Made by a program: the position numbers and the translations under genes | Part shown: positions 1-8,015 of the stretch, in pieces | Layout of the letters: the number at the start of each line of letters is the position of its first letter | Numbering within the stretch: the stretch's first letter is position 1 | From: Xanthomonas sp. Leaf131 | GTDB taxonomy: Bacteria > Pseudomonadota > Gammaproteobacteria > Xanthomonadales > Xanthomonadaceae | Assembly: GCF_001423495.1 (NCBI RefSeq) | Contig: NZ_LMOG01000002.1 | Location: 91,086 to 124,671, forward strand | Direction of reading: 5' to 3' | DNA: 33,586 nt | Notes under the pieces: model-generated | What the model was told of the DNA's origin: nothing | Databases searched by the model: none | The model's input: the letters and a program-made list of their open reading frames with translations, nothing else

Positions 1-1
1 G

Positions 2-101
2 CTTGCGCGCGTACCGGCGTGGGACCTTACGCGGCATGGATGCCGCGTAAGCGCCTACAAGGACGTACTTGCGGCGTGTCCCACGCCGGTACGCGCGCAA
101 G
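2..101 (-). repeat. Structured palindromic element, copy A1 (type 2 core)
   Basis: Outer arms at 2-25 and 78-101 are perfect 24-bp reverse complements. Inside is a second hairpin at 27-50 (TTACGCGGCAT stem) and a short CAAG/CTTG hairpin near 58-71. The core (GGGACC ... GGCGTGTCCC) matches the element at 10358-10449 read in the opposite direction, but the outer arms share no sequence with that copy. I call the orientation minus, taking the 10358-10449 copy as plus. The left edge touches the window border, so pairing may extend further. Function unknown; probably non-coding. Confidence 0.8.
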
Positions 102-164
102 TGCCCTCAGCGGCCCAAAGCATTCGCGCAAAACGGGCAGAGGTCGTGAGCGCGGTGTGCCTGT

Positions 165-271
165 GCGCGGCGCCGCATCCGGGAGCGGGACACGCCGTGA
201 ATCCGTCCGTGGAGGCTCGGTGGCGGCATCCATGCCGCCACACGGTCCCGCACCCGGATACGACACCACGC
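165..271 (+). repeat. Structured palindromic element, copy A2 (type 1 core)
   Basis: Arms at 165-191 and 245-271 pair over 27 positions with five mismatches. Four of these are C-A on the plus strand, so they are G-U wobbles if the minus strand is transcribed; the fifth is A-A. The inner hairpin at 220-241 (GTGGCGGCAT stem) is perfect. The core matches the copies at 10447-10549 and 33370-33472, while the arms differ from both. It lies divergently beside copy A1, with about 60 bp between them. Confidence 0.8.
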
Positions 272-577
272 TCCCACTGTTCGCGCCTGCTGGTCGGCAA
301 GCACTGCAGGTCGATGCCATGCATTTGGACTTACGCATTCAACGTCGTCGGCATCGATATTTTCGTGGCCGAGGATCACTGTTAGTCAGGTGGACGTTTG
401 ATGTTGCGCGATAACGTCCCTGGGAACTTTCATGCGCCGTGTGGCGCGAGTCACTTTCTCTTCTTGCCGGCATTGTCTCGAATAAATCAGGCAACCTCAC
501 AGCGAGACGGATTGAATAGTCATCCAAAGACAGCGCGGCGAGCTCTGCATCGCAATCAACCCATCCGCACTGCTCGC
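272..577. other. Gene-free stretch downstream of the HAD phosphatase gene
   Basis: Short open frames exist on both strands, but none resembles a protein family I know and none has a convincing ribosome-binding site. I see no strong palindrome after the element ending at 271. It probably holds the 3' end of the HAD transcript. Confidence 0.4.
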
Positions 578-1210
578 CTACTTGCCAGACACCACGCCAG
601 CCTTCCACCGCATCAGCAACTGCCTGCAATCCTGCAAACGCCAGTCGGCAAAGCCGGGCCAGGGGTCACCCGGCGTGTTGACCAGCACGGTGCAAGCGCC
701 AACGGCACGACCGCAGGCCAGGTCGTTGTGGTGGTCGCCGACCATCACCAGTGCAGCGCCATTCACCGACCAGCGTCGTTCGAAATATTGCAGGCCATCG
801 GGTGCAGGTTTGGGTGCGGCTTCGTCGCGGCCGACGATGTCGTCCCACGCAAAGGCATCGCCCAGACCAATCGCCTGCAATGTCACCTGCGCCAGTTCTC
901 GCGCGTTGCGGGTGAGCATGCCGAGTCGGTATCCGGCTGCCTGCAATGCACGCACCAATTCCACTGCACCTGGCGCGGGCCGCGCGGTCTGTGCGAGTTC
1001 ACGCTCGTGCTCGAGCAACCACGCGTGTTTGGCCGCAGCCTGGTCGGCAGGTAGCGATGCCAGGTGATGCAGGATGTCGGCCTCGGGCGGGATGTCCAGC
1101 GCGCGTCGAATCAACACGAAATCGTGCACGGCTTCGGTCAGCGTGCCGTCCATGTCGAACACCCAGTGGCGGTACCCGGACAACGCGGGAGATGCGGGTG
1201 TGATGGTCAT
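578..1210 (-). CDS. HAD-superfamily hydrolase, phosphoglycolate phosphatase-like
   Basis: A 210-residue HAD-superfamily phosphatase, probably cytosolic and acting on a small phosphorylated metabolite. Motif I is FDMDGTLTE near residue 18, with the aspartate nucleophile and the acid/base aspartate two residues later. Motif II is the threonine of MLTRNA near residue 100. Motif IV is GDHHNDLACG near residue 160. A helical cap lies between motifs I and II, as in the Gph/PGP subgroup. The frame is open up to 1264, but I take the ATG at 1210 (MTITP) because a conserved-looking protein begins there; an ATG at 1219 is also possible. The substrate cannot be told from sequence. It stands 170 bp downstream of the lipoprotein gene on the same strand. 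Confidence 0.85.
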   Translation of the reverse strand: MTITPASPALSGYRHWVFDMDGTLTEAVHDFVLIRRALDIPPEADILHHLASLPADQAAAKHAWLLEHERELAQTARPAPGAVELVRALQAAGYRLGMLTRNARELAQVTLQAIGLGDAFAWDDIVGRDEAAPKPAPDGLQYFERRWSVNGAALVMVGDHHNDLACGRAVGACTVLVNTPGDPWPGFADWRLQDCRQLLMRWKAGVVSGK

Positions 1211-1380
1211 GCCGTCCATTCGTGCATACGTGCGAAAACGTGAGAGTGGTGGTGAACGCAACACGGCAAGCAGTCGTCAGGCGACTGCGCACCCTGCGCA
1301 ATCACCGCAATAGAGACGCGGCACATGCCGATGCAGTGCACCGACTAAACCTCTGTTTGCCGCGCAGTCGGTGGTTGCGT

Positions 1381-2100
1381 CTATTTCCAACCCGGCATCT
1401 GCGTGGTATCCAGCCCGCCCACTTCGAACTCGGCGGTGCGCGTGCCGCCTGCTTTCACCGGGAACGCGATGCTGATGCGCTTGGCATTGCGTACCACTTT
1501 CCACAGCGCCTTGTCGTCATCGATAAACATCGCGATCGCTTCGTCGGTATCCGGGCGATGCGCGGCCATCGGGCGAGCGGCGCCACCGTCGACCGAGACC
1601 TGCACCTTGCAGCCGCTGTAGCAGTTGAAGTCGCCGGCCTTGAGCACCAGATAGCTGTGGCGCTTCCACTGCGGGTGATCGCGGAACACCAGGCTCACCG
1701 GTTTCGGGCCGCTGCCGTCCACATCCACGCGTTCCTTGGCATCGATCATCGCCGAGCGCTGCGTGCCGCCCTTGGCCGGCACCTGCGAGTACTGCCATAG
1801 CGCCTGCATGCGACGCAGTTCGCGCGCCTGCTCGCCCTTGGCCTTGATGTCGGCGTAACCGGGTTCGATGCGTGTGGCCGCAGCGGTGCCGGCGTAGCCT
1901 TCCAGCAACGCGGCGCCATGCGCGCGTGCCATGTCCCAATTCTGCGCTTTCACCGCCTCGTCGTATTGCTTGGCGAGTGCATCGGCCTCGCTTTCCTTGA
2001 CCTGCGCCTGTGCGGTTTCCTGCGCCTGACGTTGCGCCTCGCGGTCGGTACAGCCGCTCACTACAGCGACGCACAAGGCCGCGCTCAGCAGATACTTCAT
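1381..2100 (-). CDS. Lipoprotein of unknown function
   Basis: A 239-residue protein that starts with a lipoprotein signal peptide: a charged start, a hydrophobic stretch and the lipobox VVSGC with the lipidated cysteine at residue 17. Asp at +2 (C-T-D gives Asp at +3) does not settle inner- versus outer-membrane sorting. Residues about 20-55 are rich in Gln, Ala, Glu and Lys and look helical or coiled-coil. The C-terminal half looks beta-rich and carries a CYSGC pair (near residue 155) that could form a disulfide. I do not recognise a named family. The signal peptide supports the start at 2100. It is probably transcribed alone or with the HAD gene downstream. Confidence 0.75.
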   Translation of the reverse strand: MKYLLSAALCVAVVSGCTDREAQRQAQETAQAQVKESEADALAKQYDEAVKAQNWDMARAHGAALLEGYAGTAAATRIEPGYADIKAKGEQARELRRMQALWQYSQVPAKGGTQRSAMIDAKERVDVDGSGPKPVSLVFRDHPQWKRHSYLVLKAGDFNCYSGCKVQVSVDGGAARPMAAHRPDTDEAIAMFIDDDKALWKVVRNAKRISIAFPVKAGGTRTAEFEVGGLDTTQMPGWK

Positions 2101-2180
2101 CGTGGACTCCGGAAGGCATGAAAAGCAGCGGCAACGATACCAGCCCGCCCGCTGTCCCCGCGATCAAGCGGCCGGAGACC

Positions 2181-2248
2181 GTAGGAGCGCACCTGGGCGC
2201 GATGGGGCATTCCCGGTGGAGCCACATCGCGCCCAGGTGCGCTCCTAC
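2181..2248. repeat. REP-like palindrome with GTAGGAGCG ends
   Basis: Perfect 24-bp inverted repeat, 2181-2204 and 2225-2248, with a 20-bp loop. Both ends carry GTAGGAGCG/CGCTCCTAC, the same termini as the palindromes at 26679-26768 and 26852-26915, but the inner part of the stem differs. It lies in the 282-bp gap between the lipoprotein gene and the M1 aminopeptidase gene, which also holds loose direct repeats around GCGATTGCA (2252-2345). Such palindromes are common between genes in Xanthomonas and Pseudomonas relatives. Confidence 0.85.
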
Positions 2249-2382
2249 AGCGGCGATTGCAAGGCACGATCCCAGCTGCACGCTACAGCGACAAAAACGG
2301 CGCGATTGCAGGGCAAGGTGCCGCCTGCACGATGCAGCGATGGAAGCGGCGGGAGGGCGTCTGCAACGCCCTCCCCCTGCCA

Positions 2383-4332
2383 TTACGGCTGCTTGGGGGG
2401 TGCTGCCTTGGCCTTGGCGATCATCTCGGCCACCGATGCAGTGGTGATCGGGTGATAGCTGGGCTTGGCTTTTTCGAAGGCCTGTTCGGCAAAAGCGATG
2501 CCGTCCGGGGTCTTCAACAACTCGGCGTAGATCGGCAGCACCAGCTTGCGGCGGCCGACGCGCTCGATGAACTCGCCGGCAGCGGCGCGCGCATCGGTGT
2601 AACCGCTGCGGATCGCCAGCGGATACCAGCGCATGGCGATTTCGCCGTTCGGGGTGCCCGTGAAGTGATAGGCATCATCCAGCTGCTTGAGTTGTTCGGG
2701 CTTCAAAGTCGCGCCCATGCCGCTGAGGAAATGCACCCACTCCTGCGTGCCCCATTCGCCGGTGACCTGCTTGTTGGGCAGCGTGCCGCTACCGCTCCAG
2801 GCGATACGTGCGGTGTCCACGATCGAGAAGCTGCGCGAGCGTGCCTTGGCGGCGAAGGCCGGGATGCCCGGCTGCTTCAACCACGCATCCACTTCGGCCG
2901 CGCTGACCGTGTTTGGATGCTTGTCCAGCAGGTTCTTGTTGAGGTACTCGACGAACTGGTCTGTGGTGGCGCTCTGGAACGCATGATCGTCGAACCAGCC
3001 GCGCAGGAACGGGTCGAATACCTCCCGCCCGAAGCGCTGCTCCAGGAACTGCAGGAACCACGCGCCCTTGACGTAGGCCACCTGGCTCAAGGCTTCGTCG
3101 GGGTCGCGCTCGGCCAGCGGCGGCAGTGCCAGCGCCTGGTCGGCCGGCGCCATGTCCTTCACTTCGGCCAGCAGATCGCCCTGGTCGATCTCGCGCTCCA
3201 TCTCGGCCATCTCCGCGCCATACAGCGCCTCGGTGATGCGCGCCTGCACGTAGGTGGTGAAGCCTTCGTTGAGCCAGATGTCCTTCCAACTGGCATTGGT
3301 CACCAGGTTGCCCGACCAGCTATGCGCCAGTTCGTGCGCGACCAGCGAGACCAGCGACTTGTCGCCGACGATCACGGTGGGCGTGGCGAAGGTCAGGCGC
3401 GGATTTTCCATGCCACCGAACGGGAACGACGGCGGCAGCACCAGCATGTCGTAACGGCCCCAGCGATACGGGCCATAGAGTTTTTCGGCGGCACCGATCA
3501 TCTTTTCGGTGTCTTCGAATTCCTTGGCGGCCTTGTCGGCCATGGCCGGCTCGGCCCACACGCCCGAGCGCGCGGAAATCGGCTTGAACACCACATCGCC
3601 GGCGGCGATCGCCAGCAGATACGAGGGGATCGGCTCAGGCATCTTGAAGCTGTAATCGCCGTCGCGCGCGGCCTTGGGGTCGTTGTCGGCGCTCATCAGC
3701 ACCATCACGTCCGGGCGCGAGGTCACATGCGCGCTATAGGTGAAGCGCACGCTCGGAGTGTCCTGCAACGGCACCCAGCTGCGCGCGTGGATCGCCTGCG
3801 ACTGGCTGAACATGAAAGGCAGTTGCTTGCCTTCGGTCATCGACGGCTCCAGCCACTGCAGGCCCGAGGCGGTCGGTGCGGTGTGATACGTGATCACGAT
3901 CTTGGACGGCTGAGTCGGCGTCTCGATGGTGAGCTTGCTGCCGAAGGTCTTGTCGGCCGGCGCCAGCGCGAACTGCAGCGGCGCCAGCGCGCCCTTGCCA
4001 TCGTCGGCCTGCACTTGCGCAATGCTCAGCTCACGCGTGTCCAGCACCAGCTGCTTGGCGGCCTTGTCCTTCCACTCCAGCGTGTAGGTCGCCGTGCCGC
4101 CGATCTGCTTGCTGTCGAAATCCAGCTTCAGGTCCAGCGCCAGATCCTTGATGACCACCAGCTGCGGCTGGGCATAGGAACTTTCGTCGTGGTTGCGGGC
4201 GTCTGCTTTCACGGGGACCTTGGCAGTGGCGGCCGGCGTGGCGTTGGTGGACGCCGGCGGCGTGGACTCATTGGAACAGCCGGCCAGCGCGATGGACACG
4301 GCCAGGGACAGCGACAGGAACGGGAAGCGCAT
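2383..4332 (-). CDS. M1-family zinc aminopeptidase, lipoprotein
   Basis: Metallo-aminopeptidase of family M1 (leukotriene A4 hydrolase/aminopeptidase type), 649 residues, removing N-terminal residues from peptides. The exopeptidase motif GGMEN is at residues 306-310. The zinc motif HELAH begins at His333 (His333, Glu334, His337), and WLNEGF supplies the third zinc ligand, Glu356. Beta-sheet N-terminal and helical C-terminal regions fit the M1 layout. The start at 4332 gives MRFPFLSLSLAVSIALAGC, a signal peptide ending in a lipobox with Cys19, so the enzyme should be membrane-anchored in the envelope. An upstream ATG at 4362 would lengthen the signal peptide by ten residues. The frame stays open to 4623, inside the diguanylate cyclase gene; that part is a shadow. 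Confidence 0.93.
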   Translation of the reverse strand: MRFPFLSLSLAVSIALAGCSNESTPPASTNATPAATAKVPVKADARNHDESSYAQPQLVVIKDLALDLKLDFDSKQIGGTATYTLEWKDKAAKQLVLDTRELSIAQVQADDGKGALAPLQFALAPADKTFGSKLTIETPTQPSKIVITYHTAPTASGLQWLEPSMTEGKQLPFMFSQSQAIHARSWVPLQDTPSVRFTYSAHVTSRPDVMVLMSADNDPKAARDGDYSFKMPEPIPSYLLAIAAGDVVFKPISARSGVWAEPAMADKAAKEFEDTEKMIGAAEKLYGPYRWGRYDMLVLPPSFPFGGMENPRLTFATPTVIVGDKSLVSLVAHELAHSWSGNLVTNASWKDIWLNEGFTTYVQARITEALYGAEMAEMEREIDQGDLLAEVKDMAPADQALALPPLAERDPDEALSQVAYVKGAWFLQFLEQRFGREVFDPFLRGWFDDHAFQSATTDQFVEYLNKNLLDKHPNTVSAAEVDAWLKQPGIPAFAAKARSRSFSIVDTARIAWSGSGTLPNKQVTGEWGTQEWVHFLSGMGATLKPEQLKQLDDAYHFTGTPNGEIAMRWYPLAIRSGYTDARAAAGEFIERVGRRKLVLPIYAELLKTPDGIAFAEQAFEKAKPSYHPITTASVAEMIAKAKAAPPKQP

Positions 4333-4421
4333 CGACGGCACCGCAGCGAGGGAATTGGCCATTTTAGCGCTCCGGGCCGCCGCCTGCCCGTGCGGCGGCT
4401 TGCCGAACATGACTGGAGCGA

Positions 4422-5312
4422 TCAGTGGATGGGATGACTGCGCGGGCTGTCGTGCCCATCGCGCACCAGACGCCGGCCGCCGGAGAACTTGGCGCGGTAC
4501 ATCGCCGCATCCGCGCGCCGATACAGCTCGGTGGCATCCAAGCCGTGCTCGCACACCGCACTGCCGGCGCTCACATGCAGCGGCGCTTCGTCGGCATCGT
4601 CGCGTTCGAGCATCGACAGCCACTGATTGAGCTTGAGCGTGGCCTCGTCTTCGCTGGCGTGCACGCCAATCAGGAATTCATCGCCGCCCCAGCGCCCGAC
4701 CCAGTCCTGCGCGCCCAGCCAGCCGTACGCCGATTCCACCAGCCGCACCAGCACGCGGTCGCCGGCCAGATGCCCGAAACGATCGTTGATCGTCTTGAGA
4801 TTGTCCATGTCCAGCACGAACAGCACGAACGGCCAGCCTTCGCGCTGCGCGGCGGTGACCGAATCGCGCATCGCCTGCTCGCAACCGCGTCGATTCAAGG
4901 CTTCGGTGAGCGGGTCGAACAAAGCATGCTTCTTGAGATCGCGCATGCCCGCATCGATGCCGCGCAAGCTGCGATTGATGCCGCGCAACAGCCGCCCCAA
5001 CTCGTCGTCGCCGTGTTCGGGCAGCGTGGGCAAGCGTTGATCGGCGTAATACGCATCCAGTGCGTCGGCGGCGATGCGCAGCGGCGCAAGCAATCGATAC
5101 AGCGCCCACAGGGTTGCCGCAGTGCCTGCCAGGGTGGCCAGCAGCGCTACGATCACCACCGACCACAACGGACGTCCACTCAATTCGCTTTGCGAGGCCA
5201 GCCACGCGATCAACAACAGCAGCGGCAGATGGATACCGACAAAGGTCACCGCCAGCAGCTTGGCGCTGAAGGAGCGAGGAAACACGCGCGACAGCCCAGC
5301 GTACAAGCGCAT
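4422..5312 (-). CDS. Membrane diguanylate cyclase (GGDEF)
   Basis: A 296-residue enzyme predicted to make cyclic di-GMP from two GTP. Two hydrophobic segments (about 18-40 and 49-72) anchor it in the inner membrane. A HAMP-like linker follows (about 73-123) and a GGDEF domain from about 128. The active-site loop WGGDEF is intact (GGDEF at 209-213), and the FDPLTEALNRRG start and RADAAMYRAK end of the domain are typical. No RxxD inhibitory site is seen five residues before GGDEF, so product inhibition through the I-site may be lacking. There is hardly any periplasmic sensor between the membrane helices. I chose ATG 5312 (MRLYAG) because it starts just before the first membrane helix; the frame is open to 5435. 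It may be co-transcribed with the aminopeptidase downstream. Confidence 0.88.
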   Translation of the reverse strand: MRLYAGLSRVFPRSFSAKLLAVTFVGIHLPLLLLIAWLASQSELSGRPLWSVVIVALLATLAGTAATLWALYRLLAPLRIAADALDAYYADQRLPTLPEHGDDELGRLLRGINRSLRGIDAGMRDLKKHALFDPLTEALNRRGCEQAMRDSVTAAQREGWPFVLFVLDMDNLKTINDRFGHLAGDRVLVRLVESAYGWLGAQDWVGRWGGDEFLIGVHASEDEATLKLNQWLSMLERDDADEAPLHVSAGSAVCEHGLDATELYRRADAAMYRAKFSGGRRLVRDGHDSPRSHPIH

Positions 5313-5427
5313 CCACGTCTCCGGCAAAAGGTGGCCTAGTGTCGCCGACGATTGGTGGAGCCGACGCGACGGGAGTCTCAAAAGTTTGTCGGCAAACGCA
5401 GGCGCGCAACCGGCGATGGCGCGGCAA

Positions 5428-5452
5428 GCGAACACAAGCGGGCTGTGTTCGC
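5428..5452. terminator. Hairpin downstream of ubiE (proximal to cyclase gene)
   Basis: Perfect 9-bp stem GCGAACACA/TGTGTTCGC with a 7-nt loop. It is the second of two hairpins in a row between ubiE and the diguanylate cyclase gene. There is no T-run, so intrinsic termination is not certain; RNA 3'-end protection is another possibility. Confidence 0.4.
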
Positions 5453-5454
5453 GC

Positions 5455-5487
5455 GCGATCCGGCGCGTCGGGCATGCGCCGGATCGC
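5455..5487 (-). terminator. Strong hairpin 28 bp after the ubiE stop codon
   Basis: Perfect 12-bp stem GCGATCCGGCGC/GCGCCGGATCGC with a 9-nt loop, directly followed by the hairpin at 5428-5452. The position just past ubiE suggests a terminator or an mRNA-stabilising structure. The missing T-tract leaves this open. Confidence 0.45.
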
Positions 5488-5515
5488 GACGCAACGATCG
5501 CTTACATCGCGATGC

Positions 5516-6277
5516 TCAGATCTTGTAACCGGAGTGGATCGCCACGATGCCGCCGGTCAGATTCTTGAAGTGGCAGCGCGCAAATCCGGCCTCGCCCATC
5601 ATGCCCTTGAGCGATTCCTGCGGCGGATGCTTGCGGATGCTCTCGGCCAGGTACTGGTAGCTATCGGCATCGCGTGCGAACAGCTGGCCCAGCTTGGGCA
5701 GGATCTTGAACGAATGGAAGTCGTAGATCGGCTTGAACCAGTCGGCGGTGACTTCGGAAAATTCCAGCACGCGCGCCTGCCCGCCCACCTTCAACACGCG
5801 GTACATCTCGCGCAGCGCGGCGTCTTTATCGGTGACGTTGCGCAGGCCGAAGGAGATGGTCACCAGATCGAAGCTCTGATCCGGGAACGGCAGCGCCTCG
5901 GCATTGCATTGCACGTAATCGAAGCCGGCCACCAGGCCGCGGTTGGTCAGCCGGTCGCGGCCCACCGACAACATGCCGGCGTTGATGTCGCCCAGCACCA
6001 CCGCGCCCTCGTTGCCGACGCGCTCCTTGAGCAGCACCGCGATATCGCCGGTACCGCCAGCCAGATCCAGCACGCGGTCGCCCGGCTTCACCTGCGCGGT
6101 CGCCACGAAGTAGCGTTTCCATGCGCGGTGCACGCCCAGACTCATCAAATCGTTCATCAGGTCGTAGTTGCGCGCGACCGAGGTGAACACGTCGCCGACC
6201 AGCTTCTGCTTGTCCTTGGCAGCGACATCGCGAAAGCCGAAATGGGTAGTGCCGGAGGTATAGGGAGATTCGCTCAT
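5516..6277 (-). CDS. ubiE: Ubiquinone/menaquinone biosynthesis C-methyltransferase UbiE
   Basis: SAM-dependent C-methyltransferase that methylates the benzoquinol ring in ubiquinone synthesis (and demethylmenaquinol where menaquinone is made). The 253-residue length is typical. N-terminal HFGFRDV and [14 protein letters not shown] motif [11 protein letters not shown] (71-80), the [10 protein letters not shown] block and the [12 protein letters not shown]-terminus are all hallmarks of UbiE. The ATG at 6277 ([15 protein letters not shown]) is the family's usual start; the frame continues to 6532 only as a shadow under the divergent exporter gene. UbiE starts divergently from the MFS gene with 88 bp between. 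Two hairpins follow the stop codon. Confidence 0.97.
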   Translation of the reverse strand: MSESPYTSGTTHFGFRDVAAKDKQKLVGDVFTSVARNYDLMNDLMSLGVHRAWKRYFVATAQVKPGDRVLDLAGGTGDIAVLLKERVGNEGAVVLGDINAGMLSVGRDRLTNRGLVAGFDYVQCNAEALPFPDQSFDLVTISFGLRNVTDKDAALREMYRVLKVGGQARVLEFSEVTADWFKPIYDFHSFKILPKLGQLFARDADSYQYLAESIRKHPPQESLKGMMGEAGFARCHFKNLTGGIVAIHSGYKI

Positions 6278-6365
6278 GGGCGGATTATCGCACTGCTGAC
6301 GCCGCCATGACCGCAACCGGACCACAATCGCCGTCTTCTTCAGCGACTGGCCCAGCGAGCATTCG

Positions 6366-8015
6366 GTGCGCGACAAGTACGTCCAGCGCGACTGGCAGCC
6401 CCATGAGAAGCCCACCCTGCCCGGGTCGGCCTCCACGCCCCTGCACCCCACCCGACGGCGTATCCAGTACGGGCTGGTCGGCGTGGTGGTGGCGCTCACC
6501 GGTGGGCTGAGCAATGCGCTGGTCACCGCCAACCTGACCTATCTGCAAGGCACGCTGGGCGCCTACGCCACCGAAATGGCCTGGCTGCCGGCCGCCTATG
6601 TGATGACCAACATGTCGGCCAATCTGCTGCTGGTGAAGTTTCGCCAGCAATTCGGGCTGCGCCGCTTCACCGAAATCTTCCTGGCGCTGTATGCGGCCAT
6701 CGCCTTCGCGCATCTGTTCGTGCACAGCCTGAGCTCGGCCATTACCGTGCGTGCTGCGCACGGGCTGGTGGGCGCGGCGCTCAGTTCGCTGGGGCTGTAT
6801 TACGTGATCCAGGCGTTTCCGGCCAAGTACCGGCTCAAGGCGGTGGTGACCGGGCTGGGGGTCACGCAGTTGGCGCTGCCGCTGGCCAGGGTGTTTTCCA
6901 CCGACTTACTGGAATTTGGCGAGTGGCAGGGCCTGTATCTGTTCGAATGCGGCCTGGCGGTGTTCGCGCTGGCCTGCGTGCTGGCACTCAAGCTGCCGCC
7001 GAGCGACCGCTATCGGGTGTTCGAGCCGCTGGATTTCCTCACCTTCAGCCTGTTCGCGGCCGGTTCGGCCGGTCTGGCGGCGGTGCTCTCGCTTGGGCGG
7101 CTGCTGTGGTGGACCAGCACGCCCTGGCTGGGCGTGGTGCTGGCCGCCTCCATCGTGCTGCTGTGCACGGCGGCGTGGATCGAGCACAACCGCCGCAATC
7201 CGATGATCAATACGCGCTGGCTGGCCAGCGGCGACATGCTGCGGCTGGGCCTGGCGATCCTGTTGATCCGGCTGGTGCTGTCCGAACAAAGCACCGGCGC
7301 GATCGGCTTTTTCCAGACCCTGGGGCTGGCTAACACGCAGCTGCAGACCTTGTTCGCGCTGATGCTGCTGGGCGCGGTGGCCGGGGTGGCCGCCAGCGCG
7401 TGGCTGATCAATCCGGCGCGGGTGGCCGAGCACCTGATCATTGCGGTGGCCGCCATCTGCATCGGTTGTTTCATGGATGCAGATGCCACCAGCCTGACGC
7501 GGCCTGAGCAGATGTACGTCAGCCAGTTCCTGCTTGCGTTCGGCAGCACCTTCTTCATTGGCCCGGCAATGGTCGCGGGACTGGGCCGGGTGATTGCGCA
7601 ACCCGGCAATCTGATCAGTTTCGTGGTGCTGTTCGGCATGGCGCAGAACATGGGCGGCCTGCTTGGCAGCGCACTGCTCGGCACGGTGCAGGTGGTGCGG
7701 GAGAAATACCATTCCAGCCAGTTGGTCGAACATCTGGTGTTGACCGACCCGCAAGTGGCCGCGCGCGTGCAGGCCTATGCAAGCCTGTACGGCCGCAGCA
7801 TCGGCGACCCGGCGCTGCGCCAGGCTCAGGGCGTGCGTGCATTGGGCAGCGTGGCCACGCGCGAAGCCAATGTGCTCGCCTATAACGACGTGTTTCTGTT
7901 GATCGGCTGCATCGCCATCGCTACCGGGCTATGGATCCTGTCCGTGCTGGTATGGCGGCGTTATGTGCGCCCACCCGTACCGCCCCTCTCTCCTGTGTCC
8001 ACTGCGCACCCATGA
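6366..8015 (+). CDS. DHA2-type MFS drug exporter (EmrB-like)
   Basis: A 549-residue integral membrane protein of the 14-helix DHA2 group of the major facilitator superfamily, which exports drugs or toxic compounds using the proton gradient. Long hydrophobic segments run from about residue 35 to 535. The region around [14 protein letters not shown] and [11 protein letters not shown] resembles motifs of EmrB relatives. The gene directly downstream encodes an EmrA/HlyD-type adaptor, which fits a tripartite pump. The only start available between the in-frame stop at 6297 and residue 77 is GTG at 6366; no ribosome-binding site is evident, so the start is unusual. The next gene overlaps it as ATGA at 8012-8015, indicating translational coupling. 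The exported compound is unknown. Confidence 0.88.
   Translation: MRDKYVQRDWQPHEKPTLPGSASTPLHPTRRRIQYGLVGVVVALTGGLSNALVTANLTYLQGTLGAYATEMAWLPAAYVMTNMSANLLLVKFRQQFGLRRFTEIFLALYAAIAFAHLFVHSLSSAITVRAAHGLVGAALSSLGLYYVIQAFPAKYRLKAVVTGLGVTQLALPLARVFSTDLLEFGEWQGLYLFECGLAVFALACVLALKLPPSDRYRVFEPLDFLTFSLFAAGSAGLAAVLSLGRLLWWTSTPWLGVVLAASIVLLCTAAWIEHNRRNPMINTRWLASGDMLRLGLAILLIRLVLSEQSTGAIGFFQTLGLANTQLQTLFALMLLGAVAGVAASAWLINPARVAEHLIIAVAAICIGCFMDADATSLTRPEQMYVSQFLLAFGSTFFIGPAMVAGLGRVIAQPGNLISFVVLFGMAQNMGGLLGSALLGTVQVVREKYHSSQLVEHLVLTDPQVAARVQAYASLYGRSIGDPALRQAQGVRALGSVATREANVLAYNDVFLLIGCIAIATGLWILSVLVWRRYVRPPVPPLSPVSTAHP

Noticed and set aside
339..629. 96-codon minus-strand frame downstream of the HAD gene
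   Set aside because: Overlaps the 3' end of the HAD gene in another frame and has no recognisable domain; I considered a frameshifted tail but saw no support.
2257..4437. 726-codon plus-strand open frame
   Set aside because: Antisense shadow of the M1 aminopeptidase gene, which has complete catalytic motifs on the minus strand; high GC favours such long shadows.
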